A stretch of 64,000 nt of DNA from Pseudoalteromonas amylolytica (GTDB taxonomy: Bacteria > Pseudomonadota > Gammaproteobacteria > Enterobacterales > Alteromonadaceae): assembly GCF_001854605.1 (NCBI RefSeq), contig NZ_MKJU01000035.1, forward strand, positions 182,409 to 246,408. Direction: 5' to 3'. Below are positions 1 to 7,979 of the stretch, piece by piece. Each line of letters starts with the position of its first letter. Position 1 is the stretch's first letter. The position numbers and the translations under genes are program-made. Below the pieces are notes generated by a model. It did no database searches, had not been told where the DNA came from, and saw only the letters and a program-made list of their open reading frames with translations.

Positions 1-843
1 AACCGAGCTGTACTCACCAAGCAACTTGAACATTGGGGAGCAAAAGTGCGAGGTGTATCGTCTGCTCAGCAAGCACTCACACAATGTCATGAGTTCACTC
101 AAGCACAGCAATCATGCTTTGACATTGCCTTTATAGATATGCAAATGCCTGAAATGGACGGCAAGGAACTCGGCAAAGCGATTCGTGAACAAGCAAAGTA
201 TGACACCATGAAACTTATTATGATGACGCCAATGGGGTTTCAGTGGGAGGCAGGTCACCTTGCTAAGTTGGGGTTTGCAACGTATTTTCCTAAACCTGCT
301 ACTACGTCGGATCTTATTACTGCTTTGGCGGTTTTAAATGAATGTGAACAGGAAAGCGGCGCTAAGAATCCAGCAATAAGTCGCTACATTAAAGGAGAAA
401 AGCACCATCAGCAATTGACTAGTGATGGTATTAAGTGGTATGAGTCTATCCGCATTTTGCTAGCAGAAGATAATCAAGTAAATCAAATCGTTGCAACCAG
501 TATGTTGAAGAAAATCGGCTTTAAGATTGTGGATGTGGCCGCAGATGGAAAAGAAGTACTTAGCCTACTAGAGCAGCGCCTAGAAGAGGACTGTTACACA
601 TTATTGCTAATGGATTGCCAGATGCCTGAGCTGGATGGGTATGAGACAACTAAATTAATAAGAAGCGGTGAAGCTGGAGAGTATTACGCCAAGATTACTA
701 TCATCGCCATGACGGCAAATGCGATGGTAGGAGATAAAGCCAAATGTCTTGAAGCAGGCATGGACGACTATATTGCCAAACCTATTGCTCAGACTGTGTT
801 AGTCGATAAACTCTTACAATGGTTACCACATAAACAAAACTAG
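1..843 (+). CDS. Hybrid sensor histidine kinase, C-terminal part with two receiver domains (truncated by window edge)
   Basis: The frame is open from base 1, so the gene begins upstream of the window. The 280 visible residues hold two CheY-like receiver (REC) domains. The first has its phospho-acceptor Asp in IDMQMPEMDG (about residue 46) and the conserved Lys in FPKP. The second starts at RILLAEDNQVNQ, with the acceptor in LLLMDCQMPELDG and the conserved Lys in DDYIAKPI. The DNQVNQ and CQMPELDGYE wording is typical of receivers attached to BarA/RcsC-type hybrid kinases, so the missing N-terminus probably carries sensor, HisKA and ATPase domains. No HPt domain follows the second receiver; the protein ends at LLQWLPHKQN, so the phosphorelay needs a separate HPt protein. 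The sensed signal cannot be inferred from this part. A free-standing dual-REC protein is less likely because no start codon with a ribosome binding site is visible. Confidence 0.88.
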   Translation, partial: NRAVLTKQLEHWGAKVRGVSSAQQALTQCHEFTQAQQSCFDIAFIDMQMPEMDGKELGKAIREQAKYDTMKLIMMTPMGFQWEAGHLAKLGFATYFPKPATTSDLITALAVLNECEQESGAKNPAISRYIKGEKHHQQLTSDGIKWYESIRILLAEDNQVNQIVATSMLKKIGFKIVDVAADGKEVLSLLEQRLEEDCYTLLLMDCQMPELDGYETTKLIRSGEAGEYYAKITIIAMTANAMVGDKAKCLEAGMDDYIAKPIAQTVLVDKLLQWLPHKQN

Positions 844-908
844 CATGGGCACTGGCTCCATGAGATGAGATATGTAATACTGTACAAAAAAACAGTGCCG
901 GTGTAGGC

Positions 909-3068
909 GTGCAAAAACAACTTCCTGAAAAATATTATCTGGATCATTATCATGAGTTTGTAGGGTTTATTAAACTCAGCAACGGTCACTTATTGTCGGC
1001 GCAAGATAAGCATATGTTGGCGCTTATAGAAGCGCTCGCAGAGCACGAGCGCTGCATATTGGTTCGCCTGTTAAATAGGAAATCCAAGTTTGTTACATAT
1101 GACTCACTCAATTACGCCGAGATCGATAATTTAGAGCTGGCATTGACTGGGTTGCGTGACAAGCAGTTGATTGGTGATGTTGCTGCGCAGGACTATCAAG
1201 CTTGGTTACAGATCCTCACCAAAACTGAATTACAAGATCTCTGCCAAGATGTGCAGTTGAGTCACTATCCCGCACGCAGCGCTAAAAAAGCGCTATGGCT
1301 GGATTTCGCTCGTCAGCATATTGACTTTACTCATGTTGAGCAACATATTGTAATAAAACGATATTTATGTGTAACGATTGCTCCATTGTTTGATTATCTG
1401 TTGTTCTTGTTTTTTAATCGCCTTGAGACGAATTTGTCGCAGTTTTCTATGCGAGATTTAGGAGTGATGAAGACCCACAGTGATGTTAATCCCGCCAGTT
1501 ACTTTAGTGACTATCAACAAGCACAGTGTGCCTATGAATATGCACAACTTTATCAATCTTTACACAATATTAGCCTTGACGATGCACATGCACTATCAAC
1601 TTATGTGCTTGACCTTAACCATGATTTTGAATTGCAGGAACAGGCTAGCCATCGTCGCGATAAACTGTTTTATAAGCTAGCCTGCTTGATAGAAAAACAC
1701 ATGCCACAACAAGCGGTGCGATTGCTAGCACGATGTACGAGTAGCAAAGCGCAAGAAAAGCGTATTCGCTTGATATTCTCTATCGGTGATCGTGAGCACT
1801 GTCGTACGTTGCTTGAAGATATTCTGGCAAGGCCTAATGATGAATCACTATTACTATTCGCTAAAGATTTCCTGCTAAGAAAGTTTCAGCAAAAACGCAC
1901 CTCGATATTAACGGATTTATTGCGTGAAAGTCGTGATGAAATTACCCTAGATGAAGCCTACAAAGGTAATACAGAACAAGGTGTAATCGCCTTCTATGCG
2001 CGCCAGAGCGTTAAGAGTTGGCATACAGAAAATCAGCTGTGGCTGGCATTGTTTGGTGTTGTTTTTTGGCAGGAACTCTATGAACATGAATTATCTATGG
2101 CCGCCAATGAGTTTGAGCGCTACCCGCAGCTACTTAAATTTAATCGCTTTTATGCAGTGTTAGCAGAGGACATTGAAAACAAGCTGCAACAAATTAATCA
2201 AGCACCATGTTTAAAAAGCTGGTTGTTAAAACAGCTGAGCTATTGTTTTAAAAAGCAGAATGCATTGTTTTTATGGCATGATGACTTAATAGACGCATTG
2301 CTTGTGTTAGCAGAGTTTGCTCCTTTAAGCTCTTTAGTTTCTTTGCTACGTGCTATGAGTCAAGATTTTAAGAACTTAAAGGATGGATACCCCGACCTTA
2401 TGGTACGTGAGGGCAATAGCCTACGCTTTGAAGAAATAAAGGCACCGGGAGACTCGCTCAGACGTAATCAATTGGTGACCATTAACCGCCTGACAAAGTG
2501 TGGTTTCGACGTAACAATACAGCGAACCCGTTGGCAGTTTGACCCAAATCAAACCTATGTGGTAGTTGATATTGAAACGACGGGAGGTAAGAGTCAGTTT
2601 GATCGCATTACCGAAATAGCCCTCGTGCGTATTGAAAGAGGTGAAATCGTTGCCACTTGGCAAAGCTTAGTCAATCCAAAGCGCACTATTCCAAAATATA
2701 TTACTCAGCTGACGGGGATAGATAATCAGATGGTTGCAGATGCCCTCGAGTTCTCAGAGGTGGCCGATAAAGTTGCTTCGCTATGTGACCAGGCTATTTT
2801 TGTTGCTCACAATGTGAATTTTGATATGGGCTTTTTAAAGCAGGAGTTTCAACGAGTCGGTCGTGTTTTTAGTCAACCTAAACTGTGCACAGTACAATTG
2901 GCGAGAAAATATTTACCCGGACATGACTCTTACTCGTTAGGAAAACTATGCGCTGCTTTGGATATTGAATTAAAACAGCACCACCGAGCGCTTGAAGATG
3001 CCCGAGCAGCGGCAAAAATATTGTTATTAGTTAATGAAGTTCGCCAAGCCACACACACGCAACCATAG
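909..3068 (+). CDS. FAN1-like VRR-NUC nuclease fused to a C-terminal DEDDh 3'-5' exonuclease
   Basis: This 719-residue protein starts at GTG. Its N-terminus (KYYLDHYHEFVGF, then ERCILVRLLNRKSKF) matches the opening of bacterial FAN1 proteins, structure-specific nucleases that act on DNA flaps and interstrand crosslinks. The middle is helical and low in recognisable motifs. A VRR-NUC domain follows at about residues 485-545, with PD/E-x-K catalytic residues D496 (YPDL), E509 and K511 (EEIK), and the downstream Gln of the family (RRNQ). At about 548-712 there is a complete DnaQ-type DEDDh exonuclease: D554/E556 (VVDIETTG), HNVNFDMGFL, and H692/D697 (HRALEDAR). Both active sites look intact. FAN1 proteins are usually about 550 residues in bacteria, so the exonuclease is an added module. 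Likely role: DNA repair with coupled flap incision and 3' trimming (inference). No strong ribosome binding site precedes the GTG. Confidence 0.85.
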   Translation: MQKQLPEKYYLDHYHEFVGFIKLSNGHLLSAQDKHMLALIEALAEHERCILVRLLNRKSKFVTYDSLNYAEIDNLELALTGLRDKQLIGDVAAQDYQAWLQILTKTELQDLCQDVQLSHYPARSAKKALWLDFARQHIDFTHVEQHIVIKRYLCVTIAPLFDYLLFLFFNRLETNLSQFSMRDLGVMKTHSDVNPASYFSDYQQAQCAYEYAQLYQSLHNISLDDAHALSTYVLDLNHDFELQEQASHRRDKLFYKLACLIEKHMPQQAVRLLARCTSSKAQEKRIRLIFSIGDREHCRTLLEDILARPNDESLLLFAKDFLLRKFQQKRTSILTDLLRESRDEITLDEAYKGNTEQGVIAFYARQSVKSWHTENQLWLALFGVVFWQELYEHELSMAANEFERYPQLLKFNRFYAVLAEDIENKLQQINQAPCLKSWLLKQLSYCFKKQNALFLWHDDLIDALLVLAEFAPLSSLVSLLRAMSQDFKNLKDGYPDLMVREGNSLRFEEIKAPGDSLRRNQLVTINRLTKCGFDVTIQRTRWQFDPNQTYVVVDIETTGGKSQFDRITEIALVRIERGEIVATWQSLVNPKRTIPKYITQLTGIDNQMVADALEFSEVADKVASLCDQAIFVAHNVNFDMGFLKQEFQRVGRVFSQPKLCTVQLARKYLPGHDSYSLGKLCAALDIELKQHHRALEDARAAAKILLLVNEVRQATHTQP

Positions 3069-3150
3069 TGCTGAGTCTCAAGATGCTTTGAATATTTAGT
3101 TTTTAGCAACTAGAGTTAAATTCTAAGAAGAGCAAAGCGGTGAGAGTATA

Positions 3151-4158
3151 TTGCGAGTACTGTTACTAGTTTGGATGCTGTGTTGCAGCTTGGGGCTTGG
3201 TGCTCAGGTGGCAGATCCTATCGATACATTGAATGAGGCGGAAGATTATCTGACAGTTAATCCGGCTCACTCTATTTTACTGCTCGAAAACATGGCAAAG
3301 CCAGATACGCTTCCCGAGGAATTGTTTGTACGCTGGCACCTCCTCGCTATGCGAGCCTCTGTGCCCACCAATCAAATGCCGCGCTTGATTGAGTCTCTTG
3401 AAGCTGTGTTTTCTGTCAGTCAAAGCCCGTACTTTCGAAACCAAATTACGTCAATTTTAAGTGCGCTGGGTATCTGGTTACGCCGATCTCAATATTACCA
3501 GGATGCACAAATCAGTTTGGATTGTTCATATAAGTACGCACAAAATGATCGACAGCGTTTGACGTTAACTAACAGCTTGGCCTTGGTTGCGAGAGAGCAG
3601 AGAAATCACTCAAAAGCGCGGGCTTTATATGCGCGCTCTCGCACGCTTGCTGAGCAATTACAACAAACCCCAGTACTGGCAATGATTGAGAATAACCTAG
3701 GGGCTTTGGCGTTGGACGAGGGAAAAGTTGATGAAGCGGAGCGTTTATTTCGCCAGGCTCTAACTGATTATCAGGAGCTGGATAAACGCTCAGGTAAGAT
3801 CTCAGCCGGTATTAATCTATTATTTGTGTTTTTAATTAAAGAGCAAACAATGAATTACCAGCGTTTGATTGGCCCCACCTCTAGGCTGACCTCAATTTTT
3901 CCCAACGAATCAAAACAGGCTCTATTGTCTTGGTTGCAGGCAAGGTTTGAGCAATTACAAGGCAAGGCGCCCGATGATAAAGTAAAGCTTGCTTTAAAAG
4001 TAGCCTATGATGAGTTAGAAAGTGATACAGTACGAGCATGGGTACATAAGTATTTAGCACCAAAGCTGGTGGTTGAGGTTACACATCCTTTGATCCCTAT
4101 GAAAAAATCGTTTGAAGAACCGTGGTTTGATGCCGTTAAAGAATGTGACTGGCAATAG
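3151..4158 (+). CDS. Exported TPR-repeat protein of unknown function
   Basis: This 335-residue protein starts at TTG. It opens with a signal-peptide-like segment (MRVLLLVWMLCCSLGLGAQ) and then helical repeats. The clearest tetratricopeptide units are at about residues 145-215 (NHSKARALYARSRTL and KVDEAERLFRQAL). The N-terminal half is helical but too divergent to assign repeats by eye. TPR proteins are scaffolds, so a periplasmic protein-protein interaction role is plausible. It lies 80 bases after the FAN1-like gene on the same strand, with no terminator evident between them. TPR sensor domains of signalling proteins look similar, but no output domain follows here. No specific function can be assigned. 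Confidence 0.7.
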   Translation: MRVLLLVWMLCCSLGLGAQVADPIDTLNEAEDYLTVNPAHSILLLENMAKPDTLPEELFVRWHLLAMRASVPTNQMPRLIESLEAVFSVSQSPYFRNQITSILSALGIWLRRSQYYQDAQISLDCSYKYAQNDRQRLTLTNSLALVAREQRNHSKARALYARSRTLAEQLQQTPVLAMIENNLGALALDEGKVDEAERLFRQALTDYQELDKRSGKISAGINLLFVFLIKEQTMNYQRLIGPTSRLTSIFPNESKQALLSWLQARFEQLQGKAPDDKVKLALKVAYDELESDTVRAWVHKYLAPKLVVEVTHPLIPMKKSFEEPWFDAVKECDWQ

Positions 4159-4230
4159 CGATATTTTTGTATACCTGAACACCTGCTTTTTAAGATAAAA
4201 TCAAATAAATTAAATACTTTTGAGTGTGTT

Positions 4231-4623
4231 TTGCCTGCTTATTCGCTTAATTTAGCTTGTTTAGGGCTGTCATATGGGCTGTCGGTGTGTGCTTGGTTGC
4301 TTATTGCGGTTCTAGCCATTTTTTTAACCCACAGCGATGTGCGCTATACACTCGCTATCGTCGCTTATTATGTGATTATAAATATATTGTTTTTATTGAT
4401 ATTTTGGTCAGATAAACAACGTGCCATCGCAGCACACAGGCGTATTAGTGAAGTTAAATTGTTAGCCTTATCATCGCTTGCTGGCAATATGACAATGTTT
4501 ATTGCACAAAAATACCTTCGTCATAAATGCCAGAAGTGGCAGTTCAACGCAAAGCTTTTGTTATTGAGCTTTGCGCAAACGGCCATATTGGTGTGGCTGA
4601 GTTATCGGCTTCTAATTCAATAA
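4231..4623 (+). CDS. DUF1294 family small membrane protein
   Basis: This 130-residue protein starts at TTG. Two hydrophobic segments come early (about residues 8-32 and 38-58) and one at the C-terminus. Between them lies the DUF1294 signature: a soluble loop with SDKQRAIAAHRRISE followed by LLALSSLAGN and a basic RHKCQKWQF motif. Members usually have GG where this one has AG, and RHKT where this one has RHKC. The family is found in many proteobacteria, sometimes fused to a cold-shock domain, which is absent here; its function is unknown. The last 12 bases overlap the 3' end of the convergent symporter gene. Confidence 0.75.
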   Translation: MPAYSLNLACLGLSYGLSVCAWLLIAVLAIFLTHSDVRYTLAIVAYYVIINILFLLIFWSDKQRAIAAHRRISEVKLLALSSLAGNMTMFIAQKYLRHKCQKWQFNAKLLLLSFAQTAILVWLSYRLLIQ

Positions 4624-6774
4624 CTCAGGTGCATATTCATCAATGAGTGACCAGCGTTTAACGGTTTTTTGGCTACCTTGACCTAAAATCCAATAACGAT
4701 AATTGGCGTCAATTTGACCATTTGCATGTTGGATATCCAACCAAGCATTGAGGTAGTTCAATAGGTCGTAATTGCGTTTTGCAACTGCAAACCCAGTTGG
4801 GTATTTACTGACCTCTCCTTGTGGTACTACCACGCCGAATTCAGGATAAAACATGCTCCAAGCAAAACCCGCTTCGGCACTTATCACCAGTGCATCATAT
4901 TTATCTGGGTCACCAAAGTATGCCTTTAAATTTGGTAGTTGTTTAAATGCTACGTTGGGGTAGCCTCTGGCGACCTGATGTAATAAGGGGGCATACTCAA
5001 CATGTGCAATAGTCAGTGGTTGCTTGGCGATATCTTTTAAAGTTGTAAACCTGTCTAACTGGTGGTCTTTAGCGAGCAGGGCAAGTTGCAACTGCAATAC
5101 TTGATCACTAAAGCGAACCTTCGTCAAATCGGCCACATTTATCTCAAGGCCTGACATGGCTACATCAAAAAAGCCTTTATTGAGGTACTCATTAAGCTGA
5201 TGCTTTTTGAACGGGATAAATTCAACACTTACATTAAGATCAGACGCCAAACGGTGCGCGAGACTGATATCAAAACCTACCAGTTCATTTTTTTGGTTAA
5301 AGTAGCTAAATGGCACGTTATCAATTAGATAGCCGACTCTTAGCAGGTTGCGTTTTTTAACCACATCAATATTCGTTAATGACAGTTCACCACTTTGATA
5401 GGCTTTGGGGACGTACCCCAAAACATGCGCAGGGACCTTATCGGCAATGACCATGTTGGCTATCACTTCATCTGCGGCTTGGGAGTTTTTGGCGAGATAG
5501 CTGTTTAATGTGAAGCTTGCTAGCATAAATGCAGGCAATAGCGCACTAAACAAAGTTAGATAGTAAACCGAACGAAGCCGCTTTAGATGTAATTGCTTGC
5601 GGCAATAGAAGATACTCAAGAACACAAAAGCAAAAATATAAACCACAGTGGTAGGTGAAACCACCTTGGCCGTTAAAACTGACATTGATAGGTAAAGCTG
5701 GTAGCTATCCGCTGGAATTTTTAAACTGTCCAGCATAAATGGAATGGCTAAGTGCACATTCGCAAAGTAGCTCAACATGGCAGAAAGCGTGACATTGGGT
5801 ATATCTGTTAGGCTAATTGGATTGCCAGTAAGCCAGCCTGCAAACATCACAAAAATAAGTGTAGTGAGCTTGCCAAGGCTTGGGAAAGTGTAGGCGATGG
5901 GAACCAGTACTTCGGCAATATGATCTGCTTGCTCATCGGCTTTTTTGATACTGCGCATGTGCTCTTTTATACCTTCGGTGATAACTGGCAGTACAATAAA
6001 CACGTTGCCGGTACTAAATGCAGTTATCCAAGCGTTACGCATTACTAAAATCAAAGCGCGGTATTTGATAGGGGTCAGTGCGGCAACTAGCATAGGTAAT
6101 AACACCAGCATTAAATACATCCCTAAGCACAGAACCAACACCCAATAAACTTGTAGGTTATTTAGCTGTTCAATACTTAGTGTACCTGCGGTACTGGCTG
6201 TCATTGCAAAAATTCCGATCGGAAAGATTGAAATCACCTTTTTCGAAATAACGGTGAGACCTTGGCCGATAACATCCAGAAATTCCAACACGGTATTTTT
6301 ACGCTTGTTGGCAATCAGTGCCATACCCAGAGCAATACAAAAGATCACGATGGCAGGCACATTCCCTTCTGCCAGTGATGCAAAGGGGTTTGCAGGAATA
6401 TACTGCTGCGCAAAATCAATATTGTTTGCGGGGGCAATCAGTGCAGGGGAGAAGAATGTCCCCGCATCATGTTGAGGCAACGTAAAGGTAAAGCACCAAA
6501 TAGCGAACAGGCCAACTCCCCACAAGCACACCATCACCGTGGCGGCTTTAAGTAAAATGCTGCGTACTTGATCGGGATTAAACTTACCCAAACCCACGAT
6601 AAGGCTGACCACGATATATGGGAATATGGTGATCTGCATCAGCTTTACAAAGCCAGCACCAAGTGGCTGTAAAAATGCCACCCGTTCACCAAAAATAAGA
6701 CCCGTCGCGACACCTAAAATGAGCGCCCACAACATCCAGTTACGGTTTTTAAGAAATTCTAACAGCGTATTCAT
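4612..6774 (-). CDS. Cation:dicarboxylate/amino-acid symporter (DAACS) fused to a periplasmic solute-binding domain
   Basis: The 720-residue protein has two parts. Residues about 1-430 form a sodium- or proton-coupled symporter of the GltP/DctA (DAACS) type with eight or so hydrophobic segments. After a transmembrane segment at about 400-425, residues about 470-705 form an SBP_bac_3-type domain (RVGYLIDNVPFSYFNQ, then LVGFDISLAHRLA, and MSGLEINVADLTKVRFSD), as in binding proteins of polar amino-acid ABC transporters. The binding domain should face the periplasm and deliver substrate to the symporter (inference from topology). The substrate is probably an acidic amino acid or dicarboxylate. 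The gene stands alone between a convergent DUF1294 gene and soxR. The fused architecture is less common than separate proteins. Confidence 0.85.
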   Translation of the reverse strand: MNTLLEFLKNRNWMLWALILGVATGLIFGERVAFLQPLGAGFVKLMQITIFPYIVVSLIVGLGKFNPDQVRSILLKAATVMVCLWGVGLFAIWCFTFTLPQHDAGTFFSPALIAPANNIDFAQQYIPANPFASLAEGNVPAIVIFCIALGMALIANKRKNTVLEFLDVIGQGLTVISKKVISIFPIGIFAMTASTAGTLSIEQLNNLQVYWVLVLCLGMYLMLVLLPMLVAALTPIKYRALILVMRNAWITAFSTGNVFIVLPVITEGIKEHMRSIKKADEQADHIAEVLVPIAYTFPSLGKLTTLIFVMFAGWLTGNPISLTDIPNVTLSAMLSYFANVHLAIPFMLDSLKIPADSYQLYLSMSVLTAKVVSPTTVVYIFAFVFLSIFYCRKQLHLKRLRSVYYLTLFSALLPAFMLASFTLNSYLAKNSQAADEVIANMVIADKVPAHVLGYVPKAYQSGELSLTNIDVVKKRNLLRVGYLIDNVPFSYFNQKNELVGFDISLAHRLASDLNVSVEFIPFKKHQLNEYLNKGFFDVAMSGLEINVADLTKVRFSDQVLQLQLALLAKDHQLDRFTTLKDIAKQPLTIAHVEYAPLLHQVARGYPNVAFKQLPNLKAYFGDPDKYDALVISAEAGFAWSMFYPEFGVVVPQGEVSKYPTGFAVAKRNYDLLNYLNAWLDIQHANGQIDANYRYWILGQGSQKTVKRWSLIDEYAPELLN

Positions 6775-6912
6775 AGTTGATATAAGTTGCGCTTATTGTA
6801 GTCATAAGCATAATAGAAAACGAAAAGAGCGGGGATTATAAGCGTAAACACTGACCTAAACCTGAATAACCCACAGCCCAGTGGTGCGAACAACTCAATT
6901 ATTCAAAGGTGT

Positions 6913-7374
6913 TTACCAATCTTTACCCAACAGCAAAGCGCCACTGCCTGTTTCGCCAAGTACGTCATCAGGGTTATACATTGGACAACTCTTCATGGAT
7001 AAACACCCGCAGCCAATACATCCTTCAACTTGGTTTCTTACCCTTTGCATGTAGGCAATTTTCTCATCGAGTTGTTGCTGCCAAGCGCTCGATAGTTTCT
7101 CCCAATCTTTTTTGGTTGGTGTGCGGCTATCTGGCAAGGTGCTGAGAGTTTGTTTTATTTCCTCAAGGGTGACGCCCATTTTTTGTGCGGCTTTTATCAC
7201 CGCAATTCGTCTTAGTACATCGGGCTTATAGCGGCGTTGATTACCGCTATTTCGCCAACTGCGAATAAGACCTTTTTGCTCATAAAAGTGTAAAGTAGAG
7301 ACTTTGACATCACTACGTTTAGCCACCTGGCCTGGGGTTAAATTAGCATCTTGTAAACGTGTGCTATTTGGCAT
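6913..7374 (-). CDS. soxR: Redox-sensitive transcriptional activator SoxR
   Basis: A MerR-family regulator of 153 residues. The winged-helix DNA-binding domain is at about residues 12-70 (LTPGQVAKRSDVKVSTLHFYEQ, shown in parts: LTPGQVAKR, STLHFYEQKGLI, NSGNQRRYK), followed by a dimerisation helix. The [2Fe-2S] cluster ligands are C119, C122, C124 and C130, the same spacing and numbers as in Escherichia coli SoxR. Oxidation of the cluster by redox-cycling compounds switches on target promoters (family knowledge). An upstream in-frame start exists at 7422, but the ATG at 7374 gives the usual SoxR length and N-terminus. That start lies inside the 3' end of the mgtC-like gene, an 11-base overlap, so the two are probably co-transcribed. 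No soxS is visible, as expected outside enteric bacteria. Targets are not evident in the window. Confidence 0.95.
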   Translation of the reverse strand: MPNSTRLQDANLTPGQVAKRSDVKVSTLHFYEQKGLIRSWRNSGNQRRYKPDVLRRIAVIKAAQKMGVTLEEIKQTLSTLPDSRTPTKKDWEKLSSAWQQQLDEKIAYMQRVRNQVEGCIGCGCLSMKSCPMYNPDDVLGETGSGALLLGKDW

Positions 7375-7864
7375 CTTTTTTAACTCTGGTTTTCCAACCC
7401 GTGTATTTACCATGAACACCACGAGTCAGATTAGTAAAGCTCGACTCCAATAAGTCTACCCCATACAAGATACCCACCACAATCACCGCCATTTTTATAG
7501 CAATTAAAGGGCCAGCTACCGCGACACAAATACCAATGGCGGCTAGCATCCAGATTGCAGCGGCAGAGGTCACGCCCACAACAACCCCCTCTTTTGATAG
7601 CATCACACCTGCGCCCAAAAAGCCAATTCCTGTAACAACCTGACCGATGATCCTTGATGGGTCTGCCACATCATTGTTTACCTGCATTGAGAGCATAATG
7701 AAGGTGTAAGTACCTAAGACTATTAAGGCTGACGTCCTTATCCCAACGGGTTTTCCGCGCAATTGACGCTCTAATCCAATAATTGCACCTGCGAGAATCG
7801 CTGCACCAATATCCGGCCAGCGTAGTGGATCAATACTAAAAAGGGTGGTTAAGTCCATGAACAT
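7364..7864 (-). CDS. MgtC/SapB family inner-membrane protein
   Basis: The 166-residue protein has four to five hydrophobic segments and the MgtC/SapB core: GAAILAGAIIGLERQLRGKPVG in pieces (GAIIGLERQ, RGKPVGIRTSAL), GTYTFIMLS, IGQVVTGIGFLGAGVML and VTSAAAIWMLAAIG. The conserved acidic and basic residues of the first loop (GLERQ...K..G.RT) are present. The C-terminus is short and lacks the ACT-like domain of virulence MgtC, so it is the short SapB type. The family includes MgtC, which modulates F1Fo ATPase and helps survival at low magnesium; the short type is poorly characterised. Alternative ATG starts lie at 7864 and 7858. It overlaps soxR by 11 bases, suggesting translational coupling with that regulator. 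Confidence 0.85.
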   Translation of the reverse strand: MFMDLTTLFSIDPLRWPDIGAAILAGAIIGLERQLRGKPVGIRTSALIVLGTYTFIMLSMQVNNDVADPSRIIGQVVTGIGFLGAGVMLSKEGVVVGVTSAAAIWMLAAIGICVAVAGPLIAIKMAVIVVGILYGVDLLESSFTNLTRGVHGKYTGWKTRVKKDAK

Positions 7865-7939
7865 TAAATGGTAAAAATTAAACTTTGAGTGTAATAGAAA
7901 TCATGACGCTTAGGTAGCAGAATTTAAATGTAACTTGTC

Positions 7940-7973
7940 AAAATGATAGGCCCGCAGAGTGCGGGCCTATCAT
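7940..7973 (-). terminator. Intrinsic terminator after the CHRD lipoprotein gene
   Basis: A perfect 14-base inverted repeat (7943-7956 and 7960-7973) with a 3-base loop stands seven bases past the stop of the CHRD gene. Read on the minus strand it is followed by TTTT, a short but usable U-tract. It separates the CHRD gene from mgtC-soxR, which run in the same direction. Confidence 0.7.
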
Positions 7974-7979
7974 ATGGGG

